Assembly (NCBI RefSeq): GCF_009806575.1
Contig: NZ_CP047095.1
Span: forward strand, 4,220,001-4,284,000
DNA length: 64,000 nucleotides
Source: Rossellomorea marisflavi
GTDB lineage: Bacteria > Bacillota > Bacilli > Bacillales > Bacillaceae_B
Direction of reading: 5' to 3'
The translations under genes were made by a program, and so were the position numbers. The notes below the pieces were generated by a model. The model did not search any database, was not told where the DNA came from, and saw nothing but the letters and a program-made list of their open reading frames with translations. Each line of letters opens with the position of its first letter. Positions within the stretch are counted from its first letter, which is position 1. Below, piece after piece: positions 36,571 through 45,007 of this stretch.

Positions 36571-38031
36571 TTATTGCCCATCATACGTGATTTGACCTTG
36601 CTCAAGCGTTCCATCTTTCACGACAGAAGATTTCTTGTTCTTGATATCAAGCAAGAAGGATGGAGCAAAGGTTGATTTGTGATCGGCAAAGTATCCGCGG
36701 TTCGTCATGTAGCTGGTCACAACGAATTTGTCAGACTCTTCCTGAGGGATCACGTAGTGTGCGTACGTCCAAGTGATGTCGTTAGGGTCAAGATCCTGGT
36801 GAAGGACGATTCCCGTTTTGTTCATAGGTTTGAACGGACCATCCAGGGAATTTGACACATATCCAAGCATGTAGATGTCTTCATCATCGATTCCATCAAT
36901 GGTCATTTTTGATCCACGTGTGCTTGTGAATAAGTAGAACTTGCCGTCTTTCTTGAAGATGTTCGGGCGCTCGATTTCATCCGTTACGGTATTTGACACA
37001 AGAAGAGGCTTCTTCTCTTTTTTGAATGTGTAGTCATCGTTGATCTCGATGATTCCCATTGCACCGTTCGCAAGTTCAGCTGTTTCTTTCTTAGGGCTGT
37101 TTTGAAGGTTCTTAAGCTCGTCGCGGAAGAACTTCATGCTTTTGCCGTAGTATGCACGGTTGTAAAGATTATCTTCACCTGAGTATCCGTATTCTGTACC
37201 GGTGTTGGCTTCGAATACAAGGTACTTGCGGCCTTTGTCTTCAATGTAGTGCGGGTCACGGAAGGTATGATTATTGTTGAAGTTGCGATCTTCGAAGGCT
37301 TTCTCTACGTTTTCGTAGGTTTTGCCGTCTCCGCCGTTGAAGATGGACTTGTGATCTTCGATTCCATCAACCTGCAAATCTTTGTCTCCTTTTTCAGAAA
37401 CGTTGACTTGGGCAGTTGTCAATGTTTGGCGTCCGAAGAGCTCCTTGCTCTCATCGAAATCTCCACGGTTTGTGTAGAACAAGCGGATTTCACCGTCATC
37501 TGTGAACAGGGCAGAACCTGACCATTCTTCCACTTGACCTTTAAGATATTTGTCGTTTGCTTTGTTTTTGTCTTCGTCATCGAAGACACGTCCAGCGTTT
37601 TTCCATGCGTCGATGGAGTCATCGCCTGCTTTTTTATAGAACATATAGATGAATGTGTCGTTAGGGTTTTTCGGGTCACCTGCAAGACCGAAGACGATAT
37701 GGTAGCCTTTGTATTCAGCTACAGTACCATCAGCGTTTTGCAGTGGCCATGTATCCCATACATCCATTTTGATTTTATTGCCATTCTCATCGGTTTTCGT
37801 TGCGGATTCTACATTCTTGATTGTGGAAGCATCAAAGGATGGGACAGTGAACTTGTCATCACCGTGCTGGTTGATCATATCCTTCATATCCTGACGTGTG
37901 ATCTGTGACGTGCCGTATGTTTCTTTGTATCCCTTTTCGTCAGCCCCGCCCTTGGCAGATGCAGATGTGAAGCTGCCTCCGAACAAGATGGCTGCACTTA
38001 AAGAAACTGCTGCAAATTGACGAACGTTCAT
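36571..38031 (-). CDS. sacB: Levansucrase SacB (GH68)
   Basis: A 486-residue secreted GH68 enzyme that makes levan from sucrose. A signal peptide ends near SASA (about residue 26). The catalytic residues lie in VWDTWPLQ (nucleophile Asp), FRDPHYIED (stabiliser Asp) and VTDEIERPNIF (acid/base Glu); EEWSGSA and RGSKM are also as in B. subtilis SacB. AGGAGGAG precedes the ATG. With levB downstream it forms a levan production and turnover pair. Confidence 0.96.
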   Translation of the reverse strand: MNVRQFAAVSLSAAILFGGSFTSASAKGGADEKGYKETYGTSQITRQDMKDMINQHGDDKFTVPSFDASTIKNVESATKTDENGNKIKMDVWDTWPLQNADGTVAEYKGYHIVFGLAGDPKNPNDTFIYMFYKKAGDDSIDAWKNAGRVFDDEDKNKANDKYLKGQVEEWSGSALFTDDGEIRLFYTNRGDFDESKELFGRQTLTTAQVNVSEKGDKDLQVDGIEDHKSIFNGGDGKTYENVEKAFEDRNFNNNHTFRDPHYIEDKGRKYLVFEANTGTEYGYSGEDNLYNRAYYGKSMKFFRDELKNLQNSPKKETAELANGAMGIIEINDDYTFKKEKKPLLVSNTVTDEIERPNIFKKDGKFYLFTSTRGSKMTIDGIDDEDIYMLGYVSNSLDGPFKPMNKTGIVLHQDLDPNDITWTYAHYVIPQEESDKFVVTSYMTNRGYFADHKSTFAPSFLLDIKNKKSSVVKDGTLEQGQITYDGQ

Positions 38032-38108
38032 TAAGTACTCCTCCTAAGTGTTGATTATGATATGAATTCGGTAAGGGCGGGGCGAATGCTCCGATGCCTT
38101 ACAACTGA

Positions 38109-38175
38109 ATTATAGGAGGACGGGGAGCCGGTGGATATGGCATGGATTGATATAGATTTCGTCTTAAATTGATAT
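38109..38175 (-). promoter_or_regulatory. sacB promoter with two direct ATATCAAT boxes
   Basis: A TATAAT box lies at 38109-38114 on the minus strand with no matching -35. Upstream, ATATCAAT occurs twice (38146-38153 and 38168-38175), 22 bp apart centre to centre, at about -48 and -70. This looks like an activator-dependent promoter. No RAT/terminator like that of B. subtilis sacB was found in the 78-base leader, though GTAAGG/CCTTAC can form a small hairpin there. Confidence 0.5.
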
Positions 38176-38234
38176 GTGGGTCTATAGTAGCCTGAAAGAT
38201 GGGGGCATTCTTTACGAAGGGGGATTTAATAGGT

Positions 38235-38306
38235 AGTCCGTTCCTTTCCACTGCAGGGATTTGCTTTCCGCGGGGAGCATGTCGAGCCTGCTGATGCCTG
38301 TAGGAT
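38235..38306 (+). repeat. Dispersed hairpin repeat, truncated copy
   Basis: The first 70 bases match the copies at 10577 and 38376 (AGTCCGTTCC, GGGATTTGCTTTCCGCGGGG, GTCGAGCC), but the 3' half with the complementary arms is lost. Confidence 0.8.
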
Positions 38307-38375
38307 GTTGATTATCTTGATCCTAATTATAGTTGATGGCTAAATAGTTCTAAGTGAAGTGCCAGTTGTAAAATG

Positions 38376-38503
38376 AGTCCGTTTCTTTCCGCTTCAGGGA
38401 TTTGCTTTCCGTGGGGAGCATGTCGAGCCTCCTCGTTCCTGCGGGGTCTCGATCATCCCCCTTTTCCGCAGGAGTCAAATCCCTTCCGCTCCAATCCACT
38501 CAG
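38376..38503 (+). repeat. Dispersed hairpin repeat, copy 2
   Basis: A full copy with outer arms GGGATTTG (38397-38404) and CAAATCCC (38476-38483), differing from the copy at 10577 (GGCGCTTG and CAAGCGCC) by compensating changes. Conserved blocks CTTTCCG, CCTGCGGGGTCTCGA, CCGCAGGAGTC and CCAATCCACTCAG are retained. Confidence 0.85.
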
Positions 38504-38648
38504 TGGTATTGGACTAGGGGAGGTAATCGTTTGTTAATAAGGATAGAAAGTCATGCTAAAAACGAAACAAGGATGGGGATGTCCTGTTTCTCCTGCGCAC
38601 AAAGTACAATGAACGGAAAAAGCTCGCCTTCAGCACATAATCATTGCA

Positions 38649-38835
38649 AAAAACAGGATGGCGATATCATGTTTCCAATCAGCACATCCCCTCTCATATC
38701 CACAGAGTGAAGTGCAGCGAAGGCATCCCGACTCCTATGGGAATAGCGGGCTGGGGGAGACCCTGCAGGCGCGCCGAAGCGGCTCACCGCACGCCCCATG
38801 GAAAGCGGGTGGCCGCAGCGGAACGAAACGGTCTC
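38649..38835 (-). repeat. Inverted-orientation hairpin repeat, unit A of a duplication
   Basis: Starts with ACAGGATGGCGATA and TTTCCAATCA, then carries a reverse-oriented relative of the hairpin element (TCCCGACTCCTATGGGAATA, GGGTGGCCGCAGCGGAACG). The same unit recurs about 208 bp further on (38857-38980 plus 40423-40485), where an insertion sequence splits it. Confidence 0.8.
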
Positions 38836-38856
38836 CTCTCCACCACATATTTATTA

Positions 38857-38980
38857 CAAAACAGGATGGCGATACCCATGTTTCCAATCATCACATCCCC
38901 TCTCCTACGCACAGAGTGCAGTGTAACGGAGGCCTCCCGACTCCTATGGGAATAGCGGGCTGGGTGAGACCTTGCAGGCG
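38857..38980 (-). repeat. Hairpin repeat unit B, left part (split by IS)
   Basis: Parallels 38649-38772 almost base for base (ACAGGATGGCGATA, then CCCGACTCCTATGGGAATAG and GCAGGCG) and stops abruptly at the insertion sequence end. Its continuation is at 40423-40485. Confidence 0.85.
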
Positions 38981-38997
38981 TGTGCACTGGACCCAAA

Positions 38998-39828
38998 TTA
39001 TTGGACACCCACTTTTTGATTCATTCGTTGTGTGTACAGTCGGTATTCTACCGGGCTCTTTTTACCGAGCGTAGACTTAATTCGCAAGTGGTTGTAGTAA
39101 TCCATGTATTCTTCTAATTTTCGGTTGAACTCCTTGAGGTTCCGAAAAGTTTCTCTGTAGAGAAACTCTGATTTCATGATGCCGAAGAAATTCTCCATCA
39201 CGGCGTTGTCATAACAGTTTCCCTTCCGAGACATACTCTGAGTGATGTGATGGTCCTTGAGTATCCTTCGGTACTTAGGCATGCGATAGTGCCAGCCCTG
39301 ATCAGAGTGAAGAAGAAGGTCATCGCCTTCACGTAGACGTTCGACTCCTTGAAGTAACATCGTTTCTACTAAATCAAAGCTAGGTTTCGTGTGAAGCGTG
39401 TACGTAATGATTTCTCGATTAAACAGGTCTAACATCGCGGACAAGTACAGTTTCTGTCCGGCAATCTTGAATTCCGTCACATCGGTTACCCATTTTTGGT
39501 TCGGTTTCGATGCCATGAATTTTCGGTCGAGGGTGTTGGGCGCCGCTTTTCCAACTTCCCCTTCATAAGACCGGTATTTCTTCTTTCTTACCAGGCACTG
39601 GAGCCCTAGGGCTTTCATAATGCGAAGGACTTTCTTTTTATTGATGTCATACCCTTTTGCCTGGAGTACATCCGTAATCCGACGGTAACCATAACGGCCT
39701 GAATGACGGCGGAAGATCAAGGTAATTCTTCTTTTCCACTTCCGATCAGGATCGGGTTGGTCCCACTGTTTTTTGATGAAGTAATAGGTGCTTCTAGGGA
39801 GGTTCGCTACTTTGATGAGCTGAATCAC
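38998..39828 (-). CDS. IS3-family transposase OrfB (DDE integrase)
   Basis: Catalytic half of the transposase. A helix-turn-helix/HTH_21 region (NLPRSTYYF, RYGYRRITDVLQAKGY) precedes an rve integrase core with the DDE triad in WVTDVTEF, LLLHSDQGWHY and DNAVMENFFG. The GTG at 39828 is the first recognised start, but the frame stays open upstream to beyond 39918, so it is probably made as an OrfA-OrfB fusion by -1 frameshifting. The coding part gives 276 residues. Confidence 0.92.
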   Translation of the reverse strand: MIQLIKVANLPRSTYYFIKKQWDQPDPDRKWKRRITLIFRRHSGRYGYRRITDVLQAKGYDINKKKVLRIMKALGLQCLVRKKKYRSYEGEVGKAAPNTLDRKFMASKPNQKWVTDVTEFKIAGQKLYLSAMLDLFNREIITYTLHTKPSFDLVETMLLQGVERLREGDDLLLHSDQGWHYRMPKYRRILKDHHITQSMSRKGNCYDNAVMENFFGIMKSEFLYRETFRNLKEFNRKLEEYMDYYNHLRIKSTLGKKSPVEYRLYTQRMNQKVGVQ

Positions 39829-39854
39829 CGGGAACGCATTCCTTAGTTCAAATA

Positions 39855-40370
39855 CTACTTTCGCTTTGATCTGTTTGGTGATGATTCCTCCTGAACTAAG
39901 GCTCTCAGCTTTTTTAAATAAGCATTCTCCATCTCTAAATAGGCGGCGTGTGCTCGTAGCTCTTCGGGAGTCATGTCTTCTAATTTCTTATGTTGATTGG
40001 GTGGTTTAGGAGTCATCGTCAAGGCCCTCATTTCCTTTGAATCGAAGGCATCTCGTCCCCTTTTCTCCCACTTTCTCAACCACCTGCGCACAATACAGGG
40101 ATCGGGAAGGTGGAAATAGGCAGATGCCTCTCGAATGGAGTAATTCTTGTCCGTAATATAGTGAAGTACCTTTAGTTTAAAGGCAGGAGAATACGTTGTA
40201 TAGGGAAAAGAAAAGGCTTGATCACCATGATGGCGAACCAACTTGACCCAATAGCCCAGCGCAGCAGCATCCACGCCTTCTTGTGAAGCTAAATCTCGAA
40301 AACTAACCGTTTCATCCTCCAAGTAACGTTTGGCCAGTTGAAGTTTAAACGTACGGGTGTGCTTGTTCAT
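39855..40370 (-). CDS. IS3-family transposase OrfA (HTH)
   Basis: A 171-residue DNA-binding protein with two helix-turn-helix units (VSFRDLASQEGVDAAALGYW, YSIREASAYFHLPDPCIVRR) and a C-terminal leucine-zipper-like helix (LRAHAAYLEMENAYLKKLRA), typical of IS150-group OrfA. Near its end the heptamer A AAA AAG occurs in the correct frame (plus-strand CTTTTTT at 39909-39915), where ribosomes can slip back into the orfB frame. The start ATG has AGGAGGGG upstream. Confidence 0.92.
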   Translation of the reverse strand: MNKHTRTFKLQLAKRYLEDETVSFRDLASQEGVDAAALGYWVKLVRHHGDQAFSFPYTTYSPAFKLKVLHYITDKNYSIREASAYFHLPDPCIVRRWLRKWEKRGRDAFDSKEMRALTMTPKPPNQHKKLEDMTPEELRAHAAYLEMENAYLKKLRALVQEESSPNRSKRK

Positions 40371-40422
40371 TTATAACCCCTCCTTTTAGGATTGGGGTGT
40401 CTAGTAATAAGGGGGCAGCACA

Positions 40423-40485
40423 ACGCCGAAGCGGCTCACCGCACGCCCCATGGAAAGCGGGTGGCCGCAGCGGAACGGAACGGTC
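40423..40485 (-). repeat. Hairpin repeat unit B, right part
   Basis: CGCCGAAGCGGCTCACCGCA and the following bases match 38775-38835, completing the copy interrupted by the insertion sequence. Confidence 0.85.
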
Positions 40486-40573
40486 CACTCTCAACCTCAG
40501 GATGGCAACCCTCTAGCCAATTCCTCTCCCAAGCCTGTAATGCATGGTAGTAGAACGATCCATCTATCCTCGC

Positions 40574-40603
40574 AAAAAAAAAGCACGGCTGGAATGCCAT
40601 GCT
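40574..40603 (-). terminator. Terminator of the sensor/binding-protein operon
   Basis: On the minus strand AGCATGGC and GCCGTGCT (one G:T pair) form a stem followed by nine T residues immediately after the stop codon. Confidence 0.85.
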
Positions 40604-40604
40604 A

Positions 40605-41867
40605 TCAAGGGGAAGGAGCCGCACAAGCCCCTTCAGTCCAGGCTTCATCAAAGCCTTTGAGTGCCTGCTGCCTCGTACTCTCTTTATTGATATATGCTTT
40701 CATGATTTCACCGAATCGCTTCTTGATGCAAGGAGAGAAGGAAGACCAATTGAACGTCCTGTTTTCACTGATCAATGAAGACGTCTCTTTTCCCAGGGAA
40801 CCGAGATCGTTCACAGGCACATTCTTGAACGCCGGAATGAACCGGAAACGCTCCGTCATATACTCCTGCCCCTTTTCAGAAGACACCATCCACCGGAGGA
40901 AGCGTTTTGCTTCTCTCTTTTTCGGTTCCGACGATTGTTTATTGATCACCCAGTAGCTCGGGACTCCGGCAATCATCTTGGCGTCTCCCCGGTCATTGAG
41001 GGGTAGGGGGAAGATTCCCGTGGGTGCCTCACCCAACAACGGCTCCACCCAGTTTCCTTGAAGGATCATCGCAGCCTTTCCTTCTTTGAAAAGGTCGACC
41101 TCCGTGTAGTAATCCGTCGTCGCAGGGGCCGTATTTCCGTATCGGACCGTCAAATCGATAAGTGAAAATAGACGGTTGAATTCTTCACTGTCGGTAAAAT
41201 GGATGTCCTTTTCATGAAGGGCTTTCACAAACCCGGGACCTTCTTCGGCGAAGGCCACGCTCGTCAAGTGATGGCCGAGCTTCCAATCTTCATAATACCC
41301 GTTGGCAAAGGGCGTGATTCCTTTAGATGACAGCCTGCGGGCAACTGCTTCCAGTTCCGAGAACGTTTGCGGAGGTTCGGTGATGCCCGCTTTCTTGAAG
41401 AGGTCGCGGTTATAGACGACCCCAAAGCCTTCAATGCTCATGGGCTCCCCGTATACTTTCCCGTCAAGGGTGATTCCATCCAGCGTATGAGGGGAGGCAT
41501 CGGCCACCCAAGGTTCATCCGATAAGTCTTCTAGATATCGAATCCATTCCTTCATCGCTTCATTGCCTATATTCGTGAAAATATCGGGTCCTTTTCCCGC
41601 AGTCAGCTTAGCGGTAATATCCGAGTAATCATCCGAAGCACCACCCACGGTCTCGACTTTGATCCTGACCCCTGGATGGGCTTCTTCATATTCTTTGGCC
41701 ATCTGTTCGAATTCATTCGCTATCTCCACCTTCGGATTCCGGACCGTGAGGGTGACAGGTTTCTTCTCCCTTTGTGCCTCCTGTTGTTCATCACGCCCCT
41801 CGCATGCAGACAGGGCGATGGAGCTTACAATCAGTGTCGATAGCAGGACCAATATCGGTTTTTTCAT
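40605..41867 (-). CDS. Extracellular sugar-binding lipoprotein (ABC type)
   Basis: A 420-residue family 1 solute-binding protein with lipobox LSAC near residue 21. TLTVRNPKVEIANEFEQMAK, TAGKGPDIFTNIGNEAM and GKAAMILQGNWVEPLLGEAP are the usual blocks for sugar-binding proteins. Its ATG overlaps the stop of the AraC-type regulator by 4 bp and a terminator follows at once, so no permease genes belong to this operon. It may work as the ligand sensor for the kinase rather than for uptake, or feed a permease elsewhere; both are inference. Confidence 0.88.
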   Translation of the reverse strand: MKKPILVLLSTLIVSSIALSACEGRDEQQEAQREKKPVTLTVRNPKVEIANEFEQMAKEYEEAHPGVRIKVETVGGASDDYSDITAKLTAGKGPDIFTNIGNEAMKEWIRYLEDLSDEPWVADASPHTLDGITLDGKVYGEPMSIEGFGVVYNRDLFKKAGITEPPQTFSELEAVARRLSSKGITPFANGYYEDWKLGHHLTSVAFAEEGPGFVKALHEKDIHFTDSEEFNRLFSLIDLTVRYGNTAPATTDYYTEVDLFKEGKAAMILQGNWVEPLLGEAPTGIFPLPLNDRGDAKMIAGVPSYWVINKQSSEPKKREAKRFLRWMVSSEKGQEYMTERFRFIPAFKNVPVNDLGSLGKETSSLISENRTFNWSSFSPCIKKRFGEIMKAYINKESTRQQALKGFDEAWTEGACAAPSP

Positions 41868-43012
41868 TCTGTCACCCCGCTGTTCCCGGAGCGGAACTCA
41901 TATGGAGTAAAACCGGTCATTTTTTTAAACAGCTTTGAGAAATACTTCTCATCCTGATAGCCGAGCATGGTCGCAATCGAATAGATCGTCTCCTCTGAAT
42001 CGGTCAGCCAGACTTTCGCCTGTTCGATCCGGAGTTTTGCCACGAATTTGGAAAGAGGAAGCCCCGTTTCTTTCTTGAACGTCCTTGAGATATGTTCCCT
42101 TGTGAGGAAGAACATTTTCGAGAGGCGGTCAAGGGAGATATCCTCCATATAGTAGGTTTCCACATATGATACGATCTCTTGGATCCGTCTTGCAGACTCG
42201 AGTTCATCTAGGCTGCGGATGCTCCGGTAGTGGTTCTGTTGGAGCTCATCCTGCAGTTTGCTAAATGCAGATGGCAACTCAACCAGATCGGGTAGTTCCC
42301 CCTGGACAAGACGGATGGGCAGATCGATATGACTGCTCACCCATTCTTCTACGTAGACCCATTGACCCTTCACCGTCAGGACTGCGTACAGGTTTTCTTC
42401 TTCGAGAAAGGCAAACACATTCCCGATACCCTTCTCCTGAAGCTCACCCCTCAGTGCATCCATATGCGGTTCGGGCAGATGGGTGTGGTAGAAGGAGAGA
42501 AGGGACACCTCCAGCTCCTCATCCACAGGAAGGAAAGCTGCCAGCTCTTCTGTTCCTCCGCCGCTGCACGCAGATGTAAAGATCTGATTGCTGCGGAGAC
42601 GCCTCGCTTCTTCAACAATCTCCCCGTCTTCCAACGCTTCCTCCCCGATTGCCGTCACGACCCTGTTCAAAACCGCATCGAACGCATCGGCATCAATGGG
42701 TTTCAGCAGATAGTCAAAACTGTTGAGCTGGATCGCCTTTCTCATGAATGTATAATCGTCATAGCCCGTGATCAGGATGATCTTCCCGGTGTACCCGAGC
42801 TTATTCAGCTCTTCAATGAGCTCCAGTCCTGTCATCCTCGGCATTTTGATGTCTGTAAAAATGATATCGGGGTTTTCAGTGCGGACGATGTCGAGGGCCT
42901 CGTGGCCATTTGACGCTTCCAGCAGCATGGTGATGCCGGACACATCCCAGTCCCCAAGCTGGCGGATGACGTTCCGTACATTGCGTTCATCATCGACGAT
43001 CAGTGCTTTCAT
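41864..43012 (-). CDS. YesN-type response regulator with AraC HTH
   Basis: A 382-residue regulator. The receiver domain (1-120) has LIVDDERNVRNVIRQ, the phosphorylated Asp in PDIIFTDIKMPRMTG and the Lys in SFDYLLKPID. A variable middle region precedes two AraC helix-turn-helix units at about 280-380 (ISLDRLSKMFFLTREHISRT, YSIATMLGYQDEKYFSKLFK). It overlaps both neighbours, the kinase by 23 bp and the binding protein by 4 bp, and should activate transport or hydrolase genes not in this window. Confidence 0.92.
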   Translation of the reverse strand: MKALIVDDERNVRNVIRQLGDWDVSGITMLLEASNGHEALDIVRTENPDIIFTDIKMPRMTGLELIEELNKLGYTGKIILITGYDDYTFMRKAIQLNSFDYLLKPIDADAFDAVLNRVVTAIGEEALEDGEIVEEARRLRSNQIFTSACSGGGTEELAAFLPVDEELEVSLLSFYHTHLPEPHMDALRGELQEKGIGNVFAFLEEENLYAVLTVKGQWVYVEEWVSSHIDLPIRLVQGELPDLVELPSAFSKLQDELQQNHYRSIRSLDELESARRIQEIVSYVETYYMEDISLDRLSKMFFLTREHISRTFKKETGLPLSKFVAKLRIEQAKVWLTDSEETIYSIATMLGYQDEKYFSKLFKKMTGFTPYEFRSGNSGVTE

Positions 43013-44741
43013 CGCTGTTTCCCCCTTCTTGCTTATCTTCCATGAAAGGCAGCTTCATGATAATCCTGAAGCCCCTACCTTCCAATGTATCCAGCTGAAA
43101 AGATGCGTTCTCTTTAAAATTCAATCGCAGGCGGTCATAGATATTTTTCAAGCCGATTCCGCCGTCCTGCCCCGATGGGCCCCCGTAGACGGCGGACCGT
43201 ATCCGCCCGAGGTCTTCTTCTGTTATGGATGCCCCGGTATTCTGCACGGTAAAGAGGATGGATCCTCCAACCCTTTCACCCGTTATCGAGAGTGTCGCTT
43301 CGTCATACCCTTCTTCATAGCTATGCTTGAAGTAGTTCTCGACCAGAGGCTGAAGCAGCATGCTCGGAATGGAAGCAGCACGAACCTCTTCATCCACCTG
43401 GATATCAGCCTGCACTCCTGCACCGAATCGCTCACGCTGCAGGGAGAGATACGTCTCGATATAGTCGAGCTCCTCCTGTACGATCACCCATTGATCGGCA
43501 TGGAGGGAGTACCTCATCATCTTAGAAAGGGACGTGATGAGTTTGTATACATCCTTCGCCCCCGACCTCAAGGCCACAGCACCGATCGTTTGCAGGGCAT
43601 TGAATAAAAAGTGCGGGTTCACCTGGGATCTGAGAGCGCGGAATTGATTCTTCCTGCTCTCGATCTCAAGTTTGTATTCACGGTCGATATGTTGGTTAAT
43701 GCGGTCCATCATCTCGTCCATATGATCTTCAAGATGACCAAGCTCGTCCTTCCGGGAGGTGGTAAAGTCCACATCCATATTCTCCCCACCGATGCTCCTG
43801 ACCTTCTCACTTAAGTTCTCTATGGGCTTGGTGATGATATGGGATATGACCACTACCATGATGATGCCCAGAAGCACAACGCCGATTCCCAATAAGATAT
43901 TCGTCGTGGCCGCTTGATTTACGTCTCTAAAGAGAACATCGCGGTCGATCACCTTGACGAGCCTCCACCCTTCGAGATTGCCTTTCAGCTTCTCTTCGAG
44001 GACCAGCTTATCCCCCTCATCCCCGGATTCGCCGTCATTGATGCGCTGACTCGAATACATGATGCGATCCTCCCCATCGAGAAGAGTCAAGCGGCTCTCA
44101 CCACCGTCAGAGAGGTTGAGGATCAGGGATGAATAGGCATTGACGTCGATATCCATGGAAATGAAGCCAAGGAATTCACCTGACAAAACATTGGAGACTT
44201 TATGATGGATCGTCAACACCCGGGTGCGGTCGGACTCAGGCAGGATCGCCGCATTGTTCGCATTTTCTATCACATGCGGCCTCTCGATGAAGAAATTGTC
44301 ATCGGACTCATACAGGGTTCGAAAGGGAGCCTGGTTCACATAGTCCTCCTGCTTTTTCGGCGCACTGAACTTCGACTGATACACACTCAAAGCAGAAGAA
44401 TCCTTTTCAAAATAGATCCTCATCTGCCTGACTTCAGGACGGCTGATCGAGAAGATTTTCATGCTCCGTTCAAACGGTTTTCTCTGCTCATCATTCAGTC
44501 CGTTTTCAAACACACTGAGCACATCCGGGTCATTATAGAGGGAGTAGGAGAGCTCGATCATCTCGTCAAAGTACCGCTGAAGAGCACGGCTGCCTTCTTC
44601 CAGCTCTTCCCGGCTCTTCTCGATCTCATGCTCCTCGACCGATGATCTCGTATTGTCATAAATAATAAAAACAGATAGGAAATAGGGCAAAATAATAAAG
44701 ATCACCAGCATCCCGAATAACCTGGACCGTACACTCCGCAT
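42990..44741 (-). CDS. YesM-type sensor histidine kinase
   Basis: A 583-residue membrane kinase. Two membrane segments (about residues 8-28 and 280-300) enclose a large extracytoplasmic Cache-like sensor. HAMP follows (ISHIITKPIENLSEKV), then the His kinase region LRSQVNPHFLFNALQTIG with the phosphorylated His, and the ATPase boxes PLVENYFKHS and GGIGLKNIYDRL. The start is the ATG at 44741 behind GGAGGTGACG; an ATG at 44783 has no site. First gene of the kinase-regulator-binding-protein operon. Confidence 0.92.
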   Translation of the reverse strand: MRSVRSRLFGMLVIFIILPYFLSVFIIYDNTRSSVEEHEIEKSREELEEGSRALQRYFDEMIELSYSLYNDPDVLSVFENGLNDEQRKPFERSMKIFSISRPEVRQMRIYFEKDSSALSVYQSKFSAPKKQEDYVNQAPFRTLYESDDNFFIERPHVIENANNAAILPESDRTRVLTIHHKVSNVLSGEFLGFISMDIDVNAYSSLILNLSDGGESRLTLLDGEDRIMYSSQRINDGESGDEGDKLVLEEKLKGNLEGWRLVKVIDRDVLFRDVNQAATTNILLGIGVVLLGIIMVVVISHIITKPIENLSEKVRSIGGENMDVDFTTSRKDELGHLEDHMDEMMDRINQHIDREYKLEIESRKNQFRALRSQVNPHFLFNALQTIGAVALRSGAKDVYKLITSLSKMMRYSLHADQWVIVQEELDYIETYLSLQRERFGAGVQADIQVDEEVRAASIPSMLLQPLVENYFKHSYEEGYDEATLSITGERVGGSILFTVQNTGASITEEDLGRIRSAVYGGPSGQDGGIGLKNIYDRLRLNFKENASFQLDTLEGRGFRIIMKLPFMEDKQEGGNSDESTDRR

Positions 44742-44963
44742 CACGTCACCTCCCTTTCCACAACCATACCAATTATTCAGCAAACCTAAACTATAACAGA
44801 GAACTGTATGGGGTCAATGCATCAGAAGTAGTATGACCGCACATACTGTCATGGATATTATGTGATAGGACCATTGGTATTATCATGATTGAAGTGATGA
44901 CTTTCAAACGACGAACTCATCTATCTTACCCTTCCTATCAACCGCCTCATCAACAGGCAATGA

Positions 44964-44997
44964 AGAAAGCCCCTTGCTGATCCGCAAGGGGCTTTCT
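44964..44997 (-). terminator. Terminator of the MarR-MMPL operon
   Basis: AGAAAGCCCCTTGC (44964-44977) and its perfect complement (44984-44997) form a 14-bp stem with a 6-base loop. Confidence 0.88.
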
Positions 44998-45007
44998 GTT
45001 TATCACG

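Larger units (their letters stand above)
38981..40422 (-). mobile_element. IS3-family insertion sequence, IS150-like group, about 1.44 kb
   Basis: Imperfect terminal inverted repeats start TGTGCACTGGACCC on the left and, read inward, TGTGCTGCCCCC on the right; both run into TTATT and GACACCC. The element carries overlapping-frame orfA and orfB, read right to left, and is inserted in a hairpin repeat. No exact target duplication is visible (GCG on the left, ACG on the right). Both frames and the slippery site are intact, so it may still be active. Confidence 0.9.

Noticed and set aside
38600..39075. Overlapping plus-strand frames of about 100-140 codons in the repeat region
   Set aside because: They arise from GC-rich hairpin repeats and the IS end, overlap one another and lack ribosome sites.
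38235..40485. CRISPR-like array
   Set aside because: The repeats here are long, palindromic, irregularly spaced and not separated by uniform spacers; no cas gene is present in the window.
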